5,159 nucleotides of DNA from Chitinophagaceae bacterium UBA3430. GTDB taxonomy: Bacteria; Bacteroidota; Bacteroidia; Chitinophagales; Chitinophagaceae. The DNA is taken from positions 1-5,159 of the forward strand of contig DFST01000065.1 of the NCBI GenBank assembly GCA_002378975.1, in the 5' to 3' direction. The notes beneath the pieces were generated by a model. That model saw nothing but the letters and a program-made list of their open reading frames with translations. It did not search any database and was not told the DNA's origin. Positions 1-5,159 of the stretch are shown one piece after another. The translations under genes were made by a program, and so were the position numbers. Each line of letters begins with the position of its first letter. The stretch's first letter is position 1.

Positions 1-960
1 AAGGATCGATTGGATTCGAAAATCATCTACGGGTGCCGGATAATGACGCAGTCCTACCCCATCTGCTTTCGGCGCGAGAATCCGAGGCTCAATGGAATTC
101 GTATCTATATGGCGCATGAGTTCGGAAACATCCATGTATTTGTTTGTTAGTCCGCCCCGCAACACATTATCCGAATTGGCCATGATCTCCACGTTCTGTC
201 CCGCTAAATAGGCATGTGGAATACCAGCACCTTGAAAAATCCCCTGCCCTTTTTCGAGTTTGACCAAATTGAATAAGAAGATGGAAAATATGCCCCGGTC
301 CATCTTCCCATTTTTACAAAAACTTTTAACCGCCCTTGCCGCCCAAAAGGTCGGATCGGATTTACTTAAAGCTCCCTGCTCATAGGCATTTACCCAATTG
401 TTGGCCGAAACAGAAAGCCATGCATCTACCTCGAGTTGGGGCAATTCCATCAGCCATTGATAGACCCCGCGATTGCCCATCTCCTCCCATTTTGCTTGTA
501 ACGGATTTAGTTCGGGATATTTTGCAAAGGTTTCTTTTAACGCTTCGGGAGATTTGAATCCGTGCAGGAGCCAAAACTCGCTGAGGGCCACCATCAGCTC
601 GGGCTTGTGATTGGGGTCTTTGTAATTACGCTCGGGTGAATTCAACGGAATACCCAACCTATTCTCCCGCTCAAAATAAAGTTGAGCCATCTCCCGGTTG
701 GGGTGAACCTGTATGGAGAGCATCTCGCGAACATCCAGGATCTTCAATAAATAAGATAAAAGAGGCTCCTTCTCCGATAAGTAGGTGGAATGCTTATCAA
801 CCGATTCGATTCTGGACGGACCCTGAGGATGGATTCCCATCCAATACTCGGCAAAGGGAAGATGTTGCGGATTGTCAATCCCCAATAATTGAGGCAGAAA
901 CGAATCGCCGCCCCAATCGTACTGTTTGACCTGTCCTTTTAACTGAAAAATACTCGTCAT
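1..960 (-). CDS. manA: Mannose-6-phosphate isomerase, class I (3' end outside window)
   Basis: This enzyme interconverts mannose 6-phosphate and fructose 6-phosphate in the cytoplasm, linking mannose use and GDP-mannose supply to glycolysis. The frame is open for 320 codons from an ATG at 960 to the left edge; family members are near 390 residues, so roughly the last 70 are missing. Visible class I features in order: YDWGG at 14-18, AEYWMGIHPQGP at 37-48, LSIQVHPN at 81-88, a DPNHKPE segment at 115-121, GAGIPHAYLAG at 244-254 and the signature NSDNVLRGGLTNKYMDV at 262-278. By comparison with characterised PMIs, Q84, H86, E121 and H249 are the zinc ligands and R268 the catalytic arginine; all are present. 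There is no Shine-Dalgarno before the ATG, usual for Bacteroidota. It is divergent from yraN across 71 bp. No frameshift is seen; identification is very secure. Confidence 0.96.
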   Translation of the reverse strand, partial: MTSIFQLKGQVKQYDWGGDSFLPQLLGIDNPQHLPFAEYWMGIHPQGPSRIESVDKHSTYLSEKEPLLSYLLKILDVREMLSIQVHPNREMAQLYFERENRLGIPLNSPERNYKDPNHKPELMVALSEFWLLHGFKSPEALKETFAKYPELNPLQAKWEEMGNRGVYQWLMELPQLEVDAWLSVSANNWVNAYEQGALSKSDPTFWAARAVKSFCKNGKMDRGIFSIFLFNLVKLEKGQGIFQGAGIPHAYLAGQNVEIMANSDNVLRGGLTNKYMDVSELMRHIDTNSIEPRILAPKADGVGLRHYPAPVDDFRIQSIL

Positions 961-982
961 AATACATTTCAGATCGATGATT

Positions 983-1015
983 ATCTCTTGGGGAGTCTAA
1001 CGCCCCGTCCGAGAT
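983..1015. repeat. Interrupted inverted repeat in manA/yraN divergent intergenic region
   Basis: Arms are ATCTC (983-987) plus GGGG (990-993), facing CCCC (1003-1006) plus GAGAT (1011-1015). This gives nine complementary pairs in two blocks, separated by a 2-nt versus 4-nt internal loop and closed by a 9-nt loop. It lies in the 71 bp between the divergent manA and yraN starts, the only regulatory space these genes share, so it could fold in a 5' leader or act as an operator. The asymmetry suits an RNA hairpin better than a symmetric protein site. No T-tract follows, so it is not a standard terminator. Function is unproven. Confidence 0.3.
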
Positions 1016-1031
1016 TGCCTAAAGATAAACA

Positions 1032-1394
1032 ATGGCAACGCATCAGGACTTTGGAAGATGGGGTGAATCCTTGGCGGCCGAATGGCTAGAGGCCAGCGGA
1101 TTCAATATCCTGCATCGAAACTGGAGCTGCGGCAAACTGGAAATTGATCTGATCGCTTCCAAGGGAAAGTACCTGCACATTGTAGAAGTTAAGACCCGCA
1201 ACGGACATGATTACGGCTGGCCGGAAGAAAGCATAACGGTGAAAAAGTTTCGGCACCTGCAGGCAGCTGCGGGCGTATTTCTGCGGCTGCATCCCCAGTA
1301 CCCATGGCTTCGGTACGATCTATTGGCGATCACTCGATTGCCCGATGGTCGAATCGATTATTTCTTCCGAGAGGATATCTACTTTAACCGATAG
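1032..1394 (+). CDS. yraN: YraN family (UPF0102) nuclease-fold protein
   Basis: This is a 120-residue protein of the YraN/UPF0102 family, which has the restriction-endonuclease-like (PD-(D/E)xK) fold; its cellular role is poorly defined. The N-terminal FGRWGESLAAEWL (7-19) is the family's G-x-x-GE-x-x-A helix, followed by GFNILHRNW (23-31). The putative metal-binding core is EIDLIA (37-42) with D39, then IVEVKTR (50-56) with E52 and K54, giving the D...ExK arrangement. RYDLLAI near residue 94 and the IDYFFREDIYF tail match the family's C-terminal strands. Length is typical. The ATG at 1032 fits the family N terminus; upstream sequence is A-rich with no Shine-Dalgarno. Its 3' end overlaps the convergent cysteine-cluster gene by 11 nt. 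Nuclease activity is a fold-based inference, not shown by the sequence alone. Confidence 0.93.
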   Translation: MATHQDFGRWGESLAAEWLEASGFNILHRNWSCGKLEIDLIASKGKYLHIVEVKTRNGHDYGWPEESITVKKFRHLQAAAGVFLRLHPQYPWLRYDLLAITRLPDGRIDYFFREDIYFNR

Positions 1395-1941
1395 TTTCCG
1401 TGACTTCCTTGAGCCGGCTCATGAGTTCGTAGGTAGCCGGACAATACTCCACGTTTTGATGATGTACATGCCCATAATCCGCGAAACGAACACCCAAGTG
1501 CGGGAACGTGGAACAATCAAGTGGACGTACTGAATAGATGCGGCATTTGTTGTCGGACAATCGGAGGAATTGACAGGGTGTGCTTCGATTCATCCAGTCG
1601 CGGGCAGCTCCACGTTCTTGTTCCAGGTATTTATCCTTGAACGCATTCACCGTCATACCCAAGTATTTGGAGATCCGACGCATGTCGGCGGGCAGGTAAG
1701 TAGGCGACATGGTCTTGCAACAGTTGGCGCAAGACAAACACTTGACATCCTTCCAAACGCCGGGTATCAACGCACTAATTGTTGCATCGATCCCACGAGG
1801 CGGCGTTTTTTGTAATCGTGTAATGAACCGACGCAGCAAAGGACGATCCTTTCGCAATCGGGGACGATATCGACGGATCAAGGTGGAGTTGGAGTTTGCC
1901 ATAGCACGCGAAGATATTGGTCTTCGATTATTCCTCCTCAT
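1384..1941 (-). CDS. YkgJ family cysteine-cluster protein
   Basis: A 185-residue soluble protein of the YkgJ (CxxCxxCC, former UPF0153) family, believed to bind a metal or iron-sulfur centre through conserved cysteines; the biochemical role is not established. Eight cysteines are seen: C68, C71, C74 and C75 in CLSCANCCKTM, then C123 (PCQFL), C133 (NKCRIY), C143 (RPLDCSTFPH) and C167 (EYCPAT). The RxxDCxxFP segment and YCPAT tail are hallmarks of the family in Bacteroidota. The first 45 residues are strongly basic, rich in Arg and Lys, without a signal peptide. The start is uncertain: ATG at 1941 gives 185 residues, while an in-frame ATG at 1902 (M14) gives 172, closer to the usual family length as I recall it. 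It overlaps yraN tail-to-tail by 11 nt and is divergent from the lipoprotein gene across 28 bp. Confidence 0.93.
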   Translation of the reverse strand: MRRNNRRPISSRAMANSNSTLIRRYRPRLRKDRPLLRRFITRLQKTPPRGIDATISALIPGVWKDVKCLSCANCCKTMSPTYLPADMRRISKYLGMTVNAFKDKYLEQERGAARDWMNRSTPCQFLRLSDNKCRIYSVRPLDCSTFPHLGVRFADYGHVHHQNVEYCPATYELMSRLKEVTETIG

Positions 1942-1953
1942 GGCGTAGATTTG
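1923..1953 (+). promoter_or_regulatory. Candidate Bacteroidota sigma-A promoter for lipoprotein-xerD
   Basis: TAGATTTG at 1946-1953 is an exact match to the Bacteroidota -7 consensus TAnnTTTG. A partial -33 box TTCG (consensus TTTG, one mismatch) lies at 1923-1926 with a 19-nt spacer, within the usual range. Transcription would start about 1960, giving a leader of only about 10 nt before the ATG at 1970. The site overlaps the 5' end of the divergent cysteine-cluster gene, as expected with only 28 bp between starts. The -7 match is clear; the -33 match is weak. Confidence 0.4.
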
Positions 1954-1969
1954 GTTTCAACCTTTCTCT

Positions 1970-2623
1970 ATGCGATTGCTTGCTACTTCCCTGCTGGTCG
2001 GACTCTTGGGTATTACCCTCACACAATGTGGTAGTTCTGCAAACGGCCCCGCTCCGCTTTGCGACACCACCTGCCTAAAAGACACCATACGGTTCAGGGG
2101 CGATCATGTGTCCAATCCAGAAGTAGCCCTTGCGCCCACGAATTGCCAGGCCGATACAGTTCTTTGGACATATGAGGGCATGGGGGTTAACCGGAAAATT
2201 GGACTCAAAAGCATCATGGGACAGCTCGTCCCCATACAACCCAGCCATGCCCGTTGTGTATTTGACGGAAACAAGAAAGCCTGGTTGTTCTTCAACGATT
2301 GCGCTACCGGAAGAGGTTATCAGGTAAAGCTCCCCTACGACAAGAAAGAGAGCATCTCCGTGCGGAGCAGTGGCATCAACTCCATCGATCCCAAATTTGA
2401 CATCGACCCCGACATGTTAGCCTATACTGACCGGGGAAACATCTATGTGGAACACCTGAAGAAAGGGACTTCCGCGATGATGACGTTCAAAGAATTGGTC
2501 CCCATCGATTACGATCACATACATGACCACATCGACTCGGTAAAGATCCGACCCAACAAGATTTGGGTGCGAATCAAGATCCAGGACCAATGGAAGGAAT
2601 TAGAGAAAAACATTGATTTGTGA
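1970..2623 (+). CDS. Putative lipoprotein of unknown function
   Basis: I do not recognise this 217-residue protein. Its N terminus is a lipoprotein signal peptide: MR, a hydrophobic run LLATSLLVGLLGITL (3-17), and a lipobox LTQC with the acylated cysteine predicted at C20. The next residues (GSSANGP) form a typical flexible linker, so the mature protein should be anchored in an envelope membrane. Five further cysteines (C31, C35, C59, C96, C111) could form periplasmic disulfides. The body shows alternating hydrophobic and polar stretches (VLWTYEGMG, AWLFFNDC, NIYVEHL, KIWVRIKI) that suggest a mostly beta fold. No catalytic motif is apparent. The ATG at 1970 places the signal peptide properly. 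xerD follows after 20 nt on the same strand, so the two may share a transcript, though a functional link is not expected. Confidence 0.85.
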   Translation: MRLLATSLLVGLLGITLTQCGSSANGPAPLCDTTCLKDTIRFRGDHVSNPEVALAPTNCQADTVLWTYEGMGVNRKIGLKSIMGQLVPIQPSHARCVFDGNKKAWLFFNDCATGRGYQVKLPYDKKESISVRSSGINSIDPKFDIDPDMLAYTDRGNIYVEHLKKGTSAMMTFKELVPIDYDHIHDHIDSVKIRPNKIWVRIKIQDQWKELEKNIDL

Positions 2624-2643
2624 GCTACTAATCGAATAGGTGG

Positions 2644-3546
2644 ATGTGGGACCCATACAAGAAAGGATTCAGCGCGTATTTACAACTGGAAAAATCATTG
2701 GCCGACCACACCGTGGAGGCCTACGGTCGTGACCTCGAGCACCTGACCCAATTCCTGGTTGGTGCGCAAAAAACGGGCGGACCAGACTCCCTTAGCCTAC
2801 AAGATCTCCAACAATTCGCCCGCTACGTAGCCGAATTGGGTATGAGTGCCGCTTCCCAATCCCGAATGCTTTCCGGGATCCGGACCTTTTACAAATACTG
2901 CGTAACCGAGGGCATCGTCCGGGAAGATCCCACCCTGCTCTTAGAGACCCCCAAACAAAAAAGAGCCCTGCCCGACGTGCTCAGTTTTGAGGAGATCGAG
3001 ACTATGATCCAGGCCATCGACCTGAGCAAACCGGAAGGCACCCGAAACAAAGCCATGCTGGAAACCTTGTACAGTTGTGGTCTCCGAGTTAGCGAACTGA
3101 TCGGACTCCGATTGTCTCAATTGTACCTCGACCTAGGCTTCATTCGCGTGATCGGTAAAGGCGACAAGGAACGCCTAATCCCCATCGGATCCAGCGCCAT
3201 TAAGTATTTAGAAATTTATCGAGATAACACACGCAAACACATTGATATTCAAAAAGGAAATGAAGATTTTGTTTTTCTAAATAAACGAGGTAAACAGCTT
3301 TCCCGGGTCATGGTCTTCTACATCATCAAGGCTCTTGCCAAGCAAGCCGGTATCCAGAAAATCGTCTCTCCGCACACCTTCCGCCACTCGTTTGCCACCC
3401 ACCTCATTGAGGGAGGAGCCGACCTGCGGGCCGTCCAGGAAATGCTGGGGCATGCCAGCATCACCACCACCGAGATCTACACCCATCTAGATCGCGAATT
3501 CCTACGCACTACGCTGTCCAAATTCCACCCGGCTTTTAACGGCTGA
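2644..3546 (+). CDS. xerD: Site-specific tyrosine recombinase XerD-type
   Basis: A tyrosine recombinase of 300 residues, close to E. coli XerD (298). With XerC, this family resolves chromosome dimers at dif near the terminus, coordinated by FtsK. The N-terminal SAM-like core-binding domain spans about 5-90 (FSAYLQLEKSLADHTVEAY). The catalytic domain spans about 108-295 and carries the full set: R148 (SCGLRVSEL), K172 (GKGDKERLIPI), H244 and R247 (HTFRHSFATHL), H270 (LGHASITTTEIY) and nucleophile Y279. The chain is intact and chromosomal-type; neighbours show no integrase or phage context. ATG at 2644 gives the usual N terminus. The 3' end overlaps the convergent membrane-protein gene by 11 nt. 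Codons 186-218 are markedly AT-rich compared with the rest. XerC versus XerD cannot be fully settled from one paralog; overall form and the SFATHL motif favour XerD. Confidence 0.94.
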   Translation: MWDPYKKGFSAYLQLEKSLADHTVEAYGRDLEHLTQFLVGAQKTGGPDSLSLQDLQQFARYVAELGMSAASQSRMLSGIRTFYKYCVTEGIVREDPTLLLETPKQKRALPDVLSFEEIETMIQAIDLSKPEGTRNKAMLETLYSCGLRVSELIGLRLSQLYLDLGFIRVIGKGDKERLIPIGSSAIKYLEIYRDNTRKHIDIQKGNEDFVFLNKRGKQLSRVMVFYIIKALAKQAGIQKIVSPHTFRHSFATHLIEGGADLRAVQEMLGHASITTTEIYTHLDREFLRTTLSKFHPAFNG

Positions 3547-4060
3547 GCCTTACTCTCCCCTTTACATAAGGCCGATTTCCCTGCTGCGAGTTGACCGGCC
3601 GAATCGAAGGATCGGTTGCTTTCCCAGATCTTTCCACCTCCTTTACCGGCTTCAATGTTTTTGGCATGACCATTCCCATTAATCTGGCTTTCTGAATGAT
3701 ATGAATCTTATCGGATATTTTTTTATTGGCAGGATCGATCGAATCGATGGATTGCGCATCCACTCGAGATTCCAAGAAAAAAGACAACAGCAACGCAACG
3801 AAGGATTGAATCCAGGTCCATCGAGATCGGCTAGTCTGAAGCGTACGACCCAGTTGACCGGACCGAAAGCGACCGCAAACCCGACCGGTCGAGCTCTTTG
3901 CAAAAAACTCGATCAGCTGCTGATCGGTATAAGTTGAAAAATCAATGACCGCATGAGAACAAGCGCCGCAAAACCGGCCCTGCACATCAGGGGTCATGGA
4001 CGACCAGGATTGCATACAGGGTTCTTGAACCTGCAACTGCATGGGAGTATTGCTTTTCAT
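3536..4060 (-). CDS. Single-pass membrane protein with Bacteroidota PC-W-M / GRFCxxC motif
   Basis: A 174-residue protein of a type common in Bacteroidota but without an established function. The N-terminal cytoplasmic-looking module has PCMQSWSSMTP (14-24), GRFCGACSHAVIDFS (28-42) and a distal VCGRF (61-65). C15, C31, C34 and C62 would be well placed to bind a metal such as zinc; this is inference. A single hydrophobic segment follows at about 82-97 (TWIQSFVALLLSFFLE), then a polar tail. In relatives I recall, the tail leads into a carboxypeptidase-regulatory-like beta domain; here it ends with VKGRVRLSR, which resembles the first strand of such a domain, so the protein may be truncated. The stop lies inside the xerD 3' end (11-nt overlap). 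The gene is divergent from the ECF sigma gene across 69 bp, suggesting possible shared control. The start is ATG at 4060. Confidence 0.85.
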   Translation of the reverse strand: MKSNTPMQLQVQEPCMQSWSSMTPDVQGRFCGACSHAVIDFSTYTDQQLIEFFAKSSTGRVCGRFRSGQLGRTLQTSRSRWTWIQSFVALLLSFFLESRVDAQSIDSIDPANKKISDKIHIIQKARLMGMVMPKTLKPVKEVERSGKATDPSIRPVNSQQGNRPYVKGRVRLSR

Positions 4061-4129
4061 GGAGCGTATTTTTCAGCTGGATGCCTGGCGCCCATCAAAT
4101 ACACAAACGGCAATTAACTATATTTAAGG

Positions 4130-4708
4130 GTGGCCTTTTTGAAGCATATCCGGAACTCCCAACTGACCGATGCAGACCTGGTGGTCTTATATAAGGAAAG
4201 CGGCGACCTGGCCGTATTGGGGGAACTCTATCAGCGGCATATGGACTTGATTTACGGGGTCTGCCTGAAATATTTGAAGGACCCCGAACAATCAAAAGAC
4301 AGTGTAATGGCCATCTTCGAAGAGCTGACCCTGAAGCTTCGAAAGCATGAAGTTGCCCATTTTCGGGCCTGGCTCCATCAAGTCGCTCGCAACCACTGCT
4401 TGATGTATCTGCGAAGTCCCCGGAACAAAAACTCGTTGCCCCTACCCGAGGAACTTATGTATTCGGTCGAAAACGAGCATCTGAACGCCGTAATGGAAAA
4501 AGAACAACACCTGCAGGATATGTCGAAGTGCCTGGAGCAACTGAACCCCGAACAAAAGCTGGTCGTAGAATCGTTCTACCTGAAGGAGCGGCCCTACCAG
4601 GAGATCGCTGAGCAGACCGGCCTAGACTGGAACCGGGTGCGCAGCCTGATCCAAAATGGCCGAAGGAACCTTCGCATTTGCATGGATAAATTAACTCCAA
4701 TTGACTGA
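4130..4708 (+). CDS. ECF-type RNA polymerase sigma-70 factor
   Basis: A 192-residue extracytoplasmic-function sigma factor that would direct RNA polymerase to a small regulon. Sigma region 2 spans about 28-95, from LGELYQRHMDLIYGVCLKYL through FRAWLHQVARNHCLMYLR, the latter matching the -10 recognition and melting part. Region 4 spans about 130-185: CLEQLNPEQKLVVESFYL, then a helix-turn-helix PYQEIAEQTGLDWNRVRSLI and the NGRRNLRICM recognition tail. There is no extra C-terminal domain. Translation appears to begin at GTG 4130: an in-frame TAA at 4115-4117 blocks any longer start, no ATG lies between, and FLKHIRN directly after the start matches the N terminus I recall for Bacteroidota relatives. 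TTTAAGGG just upstream contains only a weak purine-rich stretch. A likely membrane anti-sigma partner follows after 23 nt, supporting a co-transcribed signalling pair. Confidence 0.94.
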   Translation: MAFLKHIRNSQLTDADLVVLYKESGDLAVLGELYQRHMDLIYGVCLKYLKDPEQSKDSVMAIFEELTLKLRKHEVAHFRAWLHQVARNHCLMYLRSPRNKNSLPLPEELMYSVENEHLNAVMEKEQHLQDMSKCLEQLNPEQKLVVESFYLKERPYQEIAEQTGLDWNRVRSLIQNGRRNLRICMDKLTPID

Positions 4709-4731
4709 CACAATAATTTGAAAACCAGATT

Positions 4732-5159
4732 ATGAAATCAAATCCATTGCCTGCTTTTGATGGCGCTTATCTGGAGCGCTATCGCCGGGGAGAACTGAGT
4801 CCTGCCGAAGCCCATGCCTTGGAGAAAGCAGCATTGGAAGATACCCTCTTGGCCGATGCGCTGGATGGATTTCGGTTAGCAAGCCTAGATACAACAGCGG
4901 ATTTGAGTATGCTTCGTTCCCGGCTGAACGACCGGATTGAAACGAATCAGGCAGTCGTCAGACAATTGCCTAAAACCCGGTTTTTTTCCCCCTTCATGCG
5001 GGTGGCTGCCATGCTGCTTCTCTTGATCGGCGCTGGCTGGTTCAGTTACGTTTATTGGATCGATCCCCGGGAATCAACATTGGCCAGCAACACCCCTGCC
5101 CCTTCCCCGGTTTCTGAGCAGCGCACCTTTGCCGAATCTAGTCCGACCCAGCCCCCCAC
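4732..5159 (+). CDS. Single-pass membrane protein, putative anti-sigma factor (3' end outside window)
   Basis: The first 142 codons of a protein cut by the right edge. The start is ATG 4732, 23 nt after the sigma factor stop. The N-terminal cytoplasmic part (1-83) holds an acidic, helical segment with YLERYRRGELSPAEAHALE (13-31) and LLADALDGF (39-47). This pattern is typical of Bacteroidota membrane proteins encoded next to ECF sigma factors. A transmembrane helix follows at about 90-109 (VAAMLLLLIGAGWFSYVYW), preceded by a basic residue (R90), so the N terminus should lie inside. After it comes a Pro/Ser/Thr-rich linker (TPAPSPVSEQ, then SSPTQPP) heading to a periplasmic domain not visible here; in relatives this is often a carboxypeptidase-regulatory-like or TonB-type domain. 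The anti-sigma role rests on gene position and topology; no zinc-type HxxxCxxC anti-sigma motif is seen. Confidence 0.8.
   Translation, partial: MKSNPLPAFDGAYLERYRRGELSPAEAHALEKAALEDTLLADALDGFRLASLDTTADLSMLRSRLNDRIETNQAVVRQLPKTRFFSPFMRVAAMLLLLIGAGWFSYVYWIDPRESTLASNTPAPSPVSEQRTFAESSPTQPP

Noticed and set aside
336..929. Open frames on the plus strand across the left region
   Set aside because: They lie opposite manA, whose continuous minus-strand frame carries all family motifs; their proteins show no recognisable domain.
1020..1027. TATCTTTA on the minus strand as a -7 box for manA
   Set aside because: The last consensus base differs and no TTTG-like -33 box lies at 17-23 nt upstream.
1410..1421. 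Perfect 12-bp palindrome TGAGCCGGCTCA shortly after the yraN stop, possible terminator or operator
   Set aside because: It lies inside the cysteine-cluster coding region, has no loop or T-tract, and about one 12-bp perfect palindrome is expected by chance in 5 kb.
2644..3546. The tyrosine recombinase as a marker of an integrated mobile element
   Set aside because: It has XerD length and motifs, sits among core genes, and there are no att-like direct repeats, tRNA or phage/ICE genes nearby.
4096..4103. TGTATTTG on the minus strand as a -7 box for the Cys-motif membrane gene
   Set aside because: One mismatch in the TA pair and no -33 partner at a suitable distance.
4455..4700. Minus-strand open frame opposite the sigma factor gene
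   Set aside because: Low-complexity Arg/Gly/Ser-rich translation that mirrors sigma region 4 codons; no domain or start signal.
4709..4731. AATAATTTG between the sigma factor and membrane-protein genes as an internal promoter
   Set aside because: The spacing between TA and TTTG does not fit TAnnTTTG, and the 23-nt gap fits co-transcription.

Overview
The window looks like a housekeeping stretch of a Bacteroidota chromosome, most likely a Chitinophagaceae-type organism. Pointers are the lack of Shine-Dalgarno sites before most starts, a TAnnTTTG-type -7 box, and several families I know mainly from this phylum: the Cys-rich YkgJ protein with a CLSCANCC core, the PC-W-M / GRFCGAC membrane protein, and an ECF sigma factor with a downstream single-pass membrane protein. 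Base composition is moderate, with GC-leaning codons in most genes. The taxonomic call is inference from protein families; there is no rRNA or tRNA here.

Layout, left to right: (1) 1-960, minus strand, a class I mannose-6-phosphate isomerase (manA) that runs off the left edge with all visible active-site residues intact. (2) A 71-bp divergent intergenic region with an interrupted inverted repeat, then a YraN/UPF0102 nuclease-fold protein (1032-1394, +). (3) A YkgJ-type cysteine-cluster protein (1384-1941, -), tail-to-tail with yraN and overlapping it by 11 nt. (4) After only 28 bp, a divergent lipoprotein of unknown function (1970-2623, +) with a candidate promoter, followed 20 nt later by a complete XerD-type tyrosine recombinase (2644-3546, +). 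(5) A single-pass membrane protein with four conserved-looking cysteines (3536-4060, -), again overlapping its convergent neighbour by 11 nt. (6) After a 69-bp divergent gap, an ECF sigma factor starting at GTG (4130-4708, +) and, 23 nt later, the start of a membrane protein likely to be its anti-sigma factor or signalling partner, cut by the right edge.

Functionally, manA, yraN, the YkgJ protein and xerD are unrelated core genes packed tightly. The coherent local system is at the right end: sigma factor, likely anti-sigma membrane partner, and the divergent Cys-motif membrane protein, which could be a small envelope-signalling locus. I see no mobile element, CRISPR array, RNA gene or riboswitch. 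No gene-free stretch exceeds 300 bases; the longest is 71 bp. No strikingly novel system is evident. The most unusual sequence signal is a sharply AT-rich 100-bp patch inside xerD.
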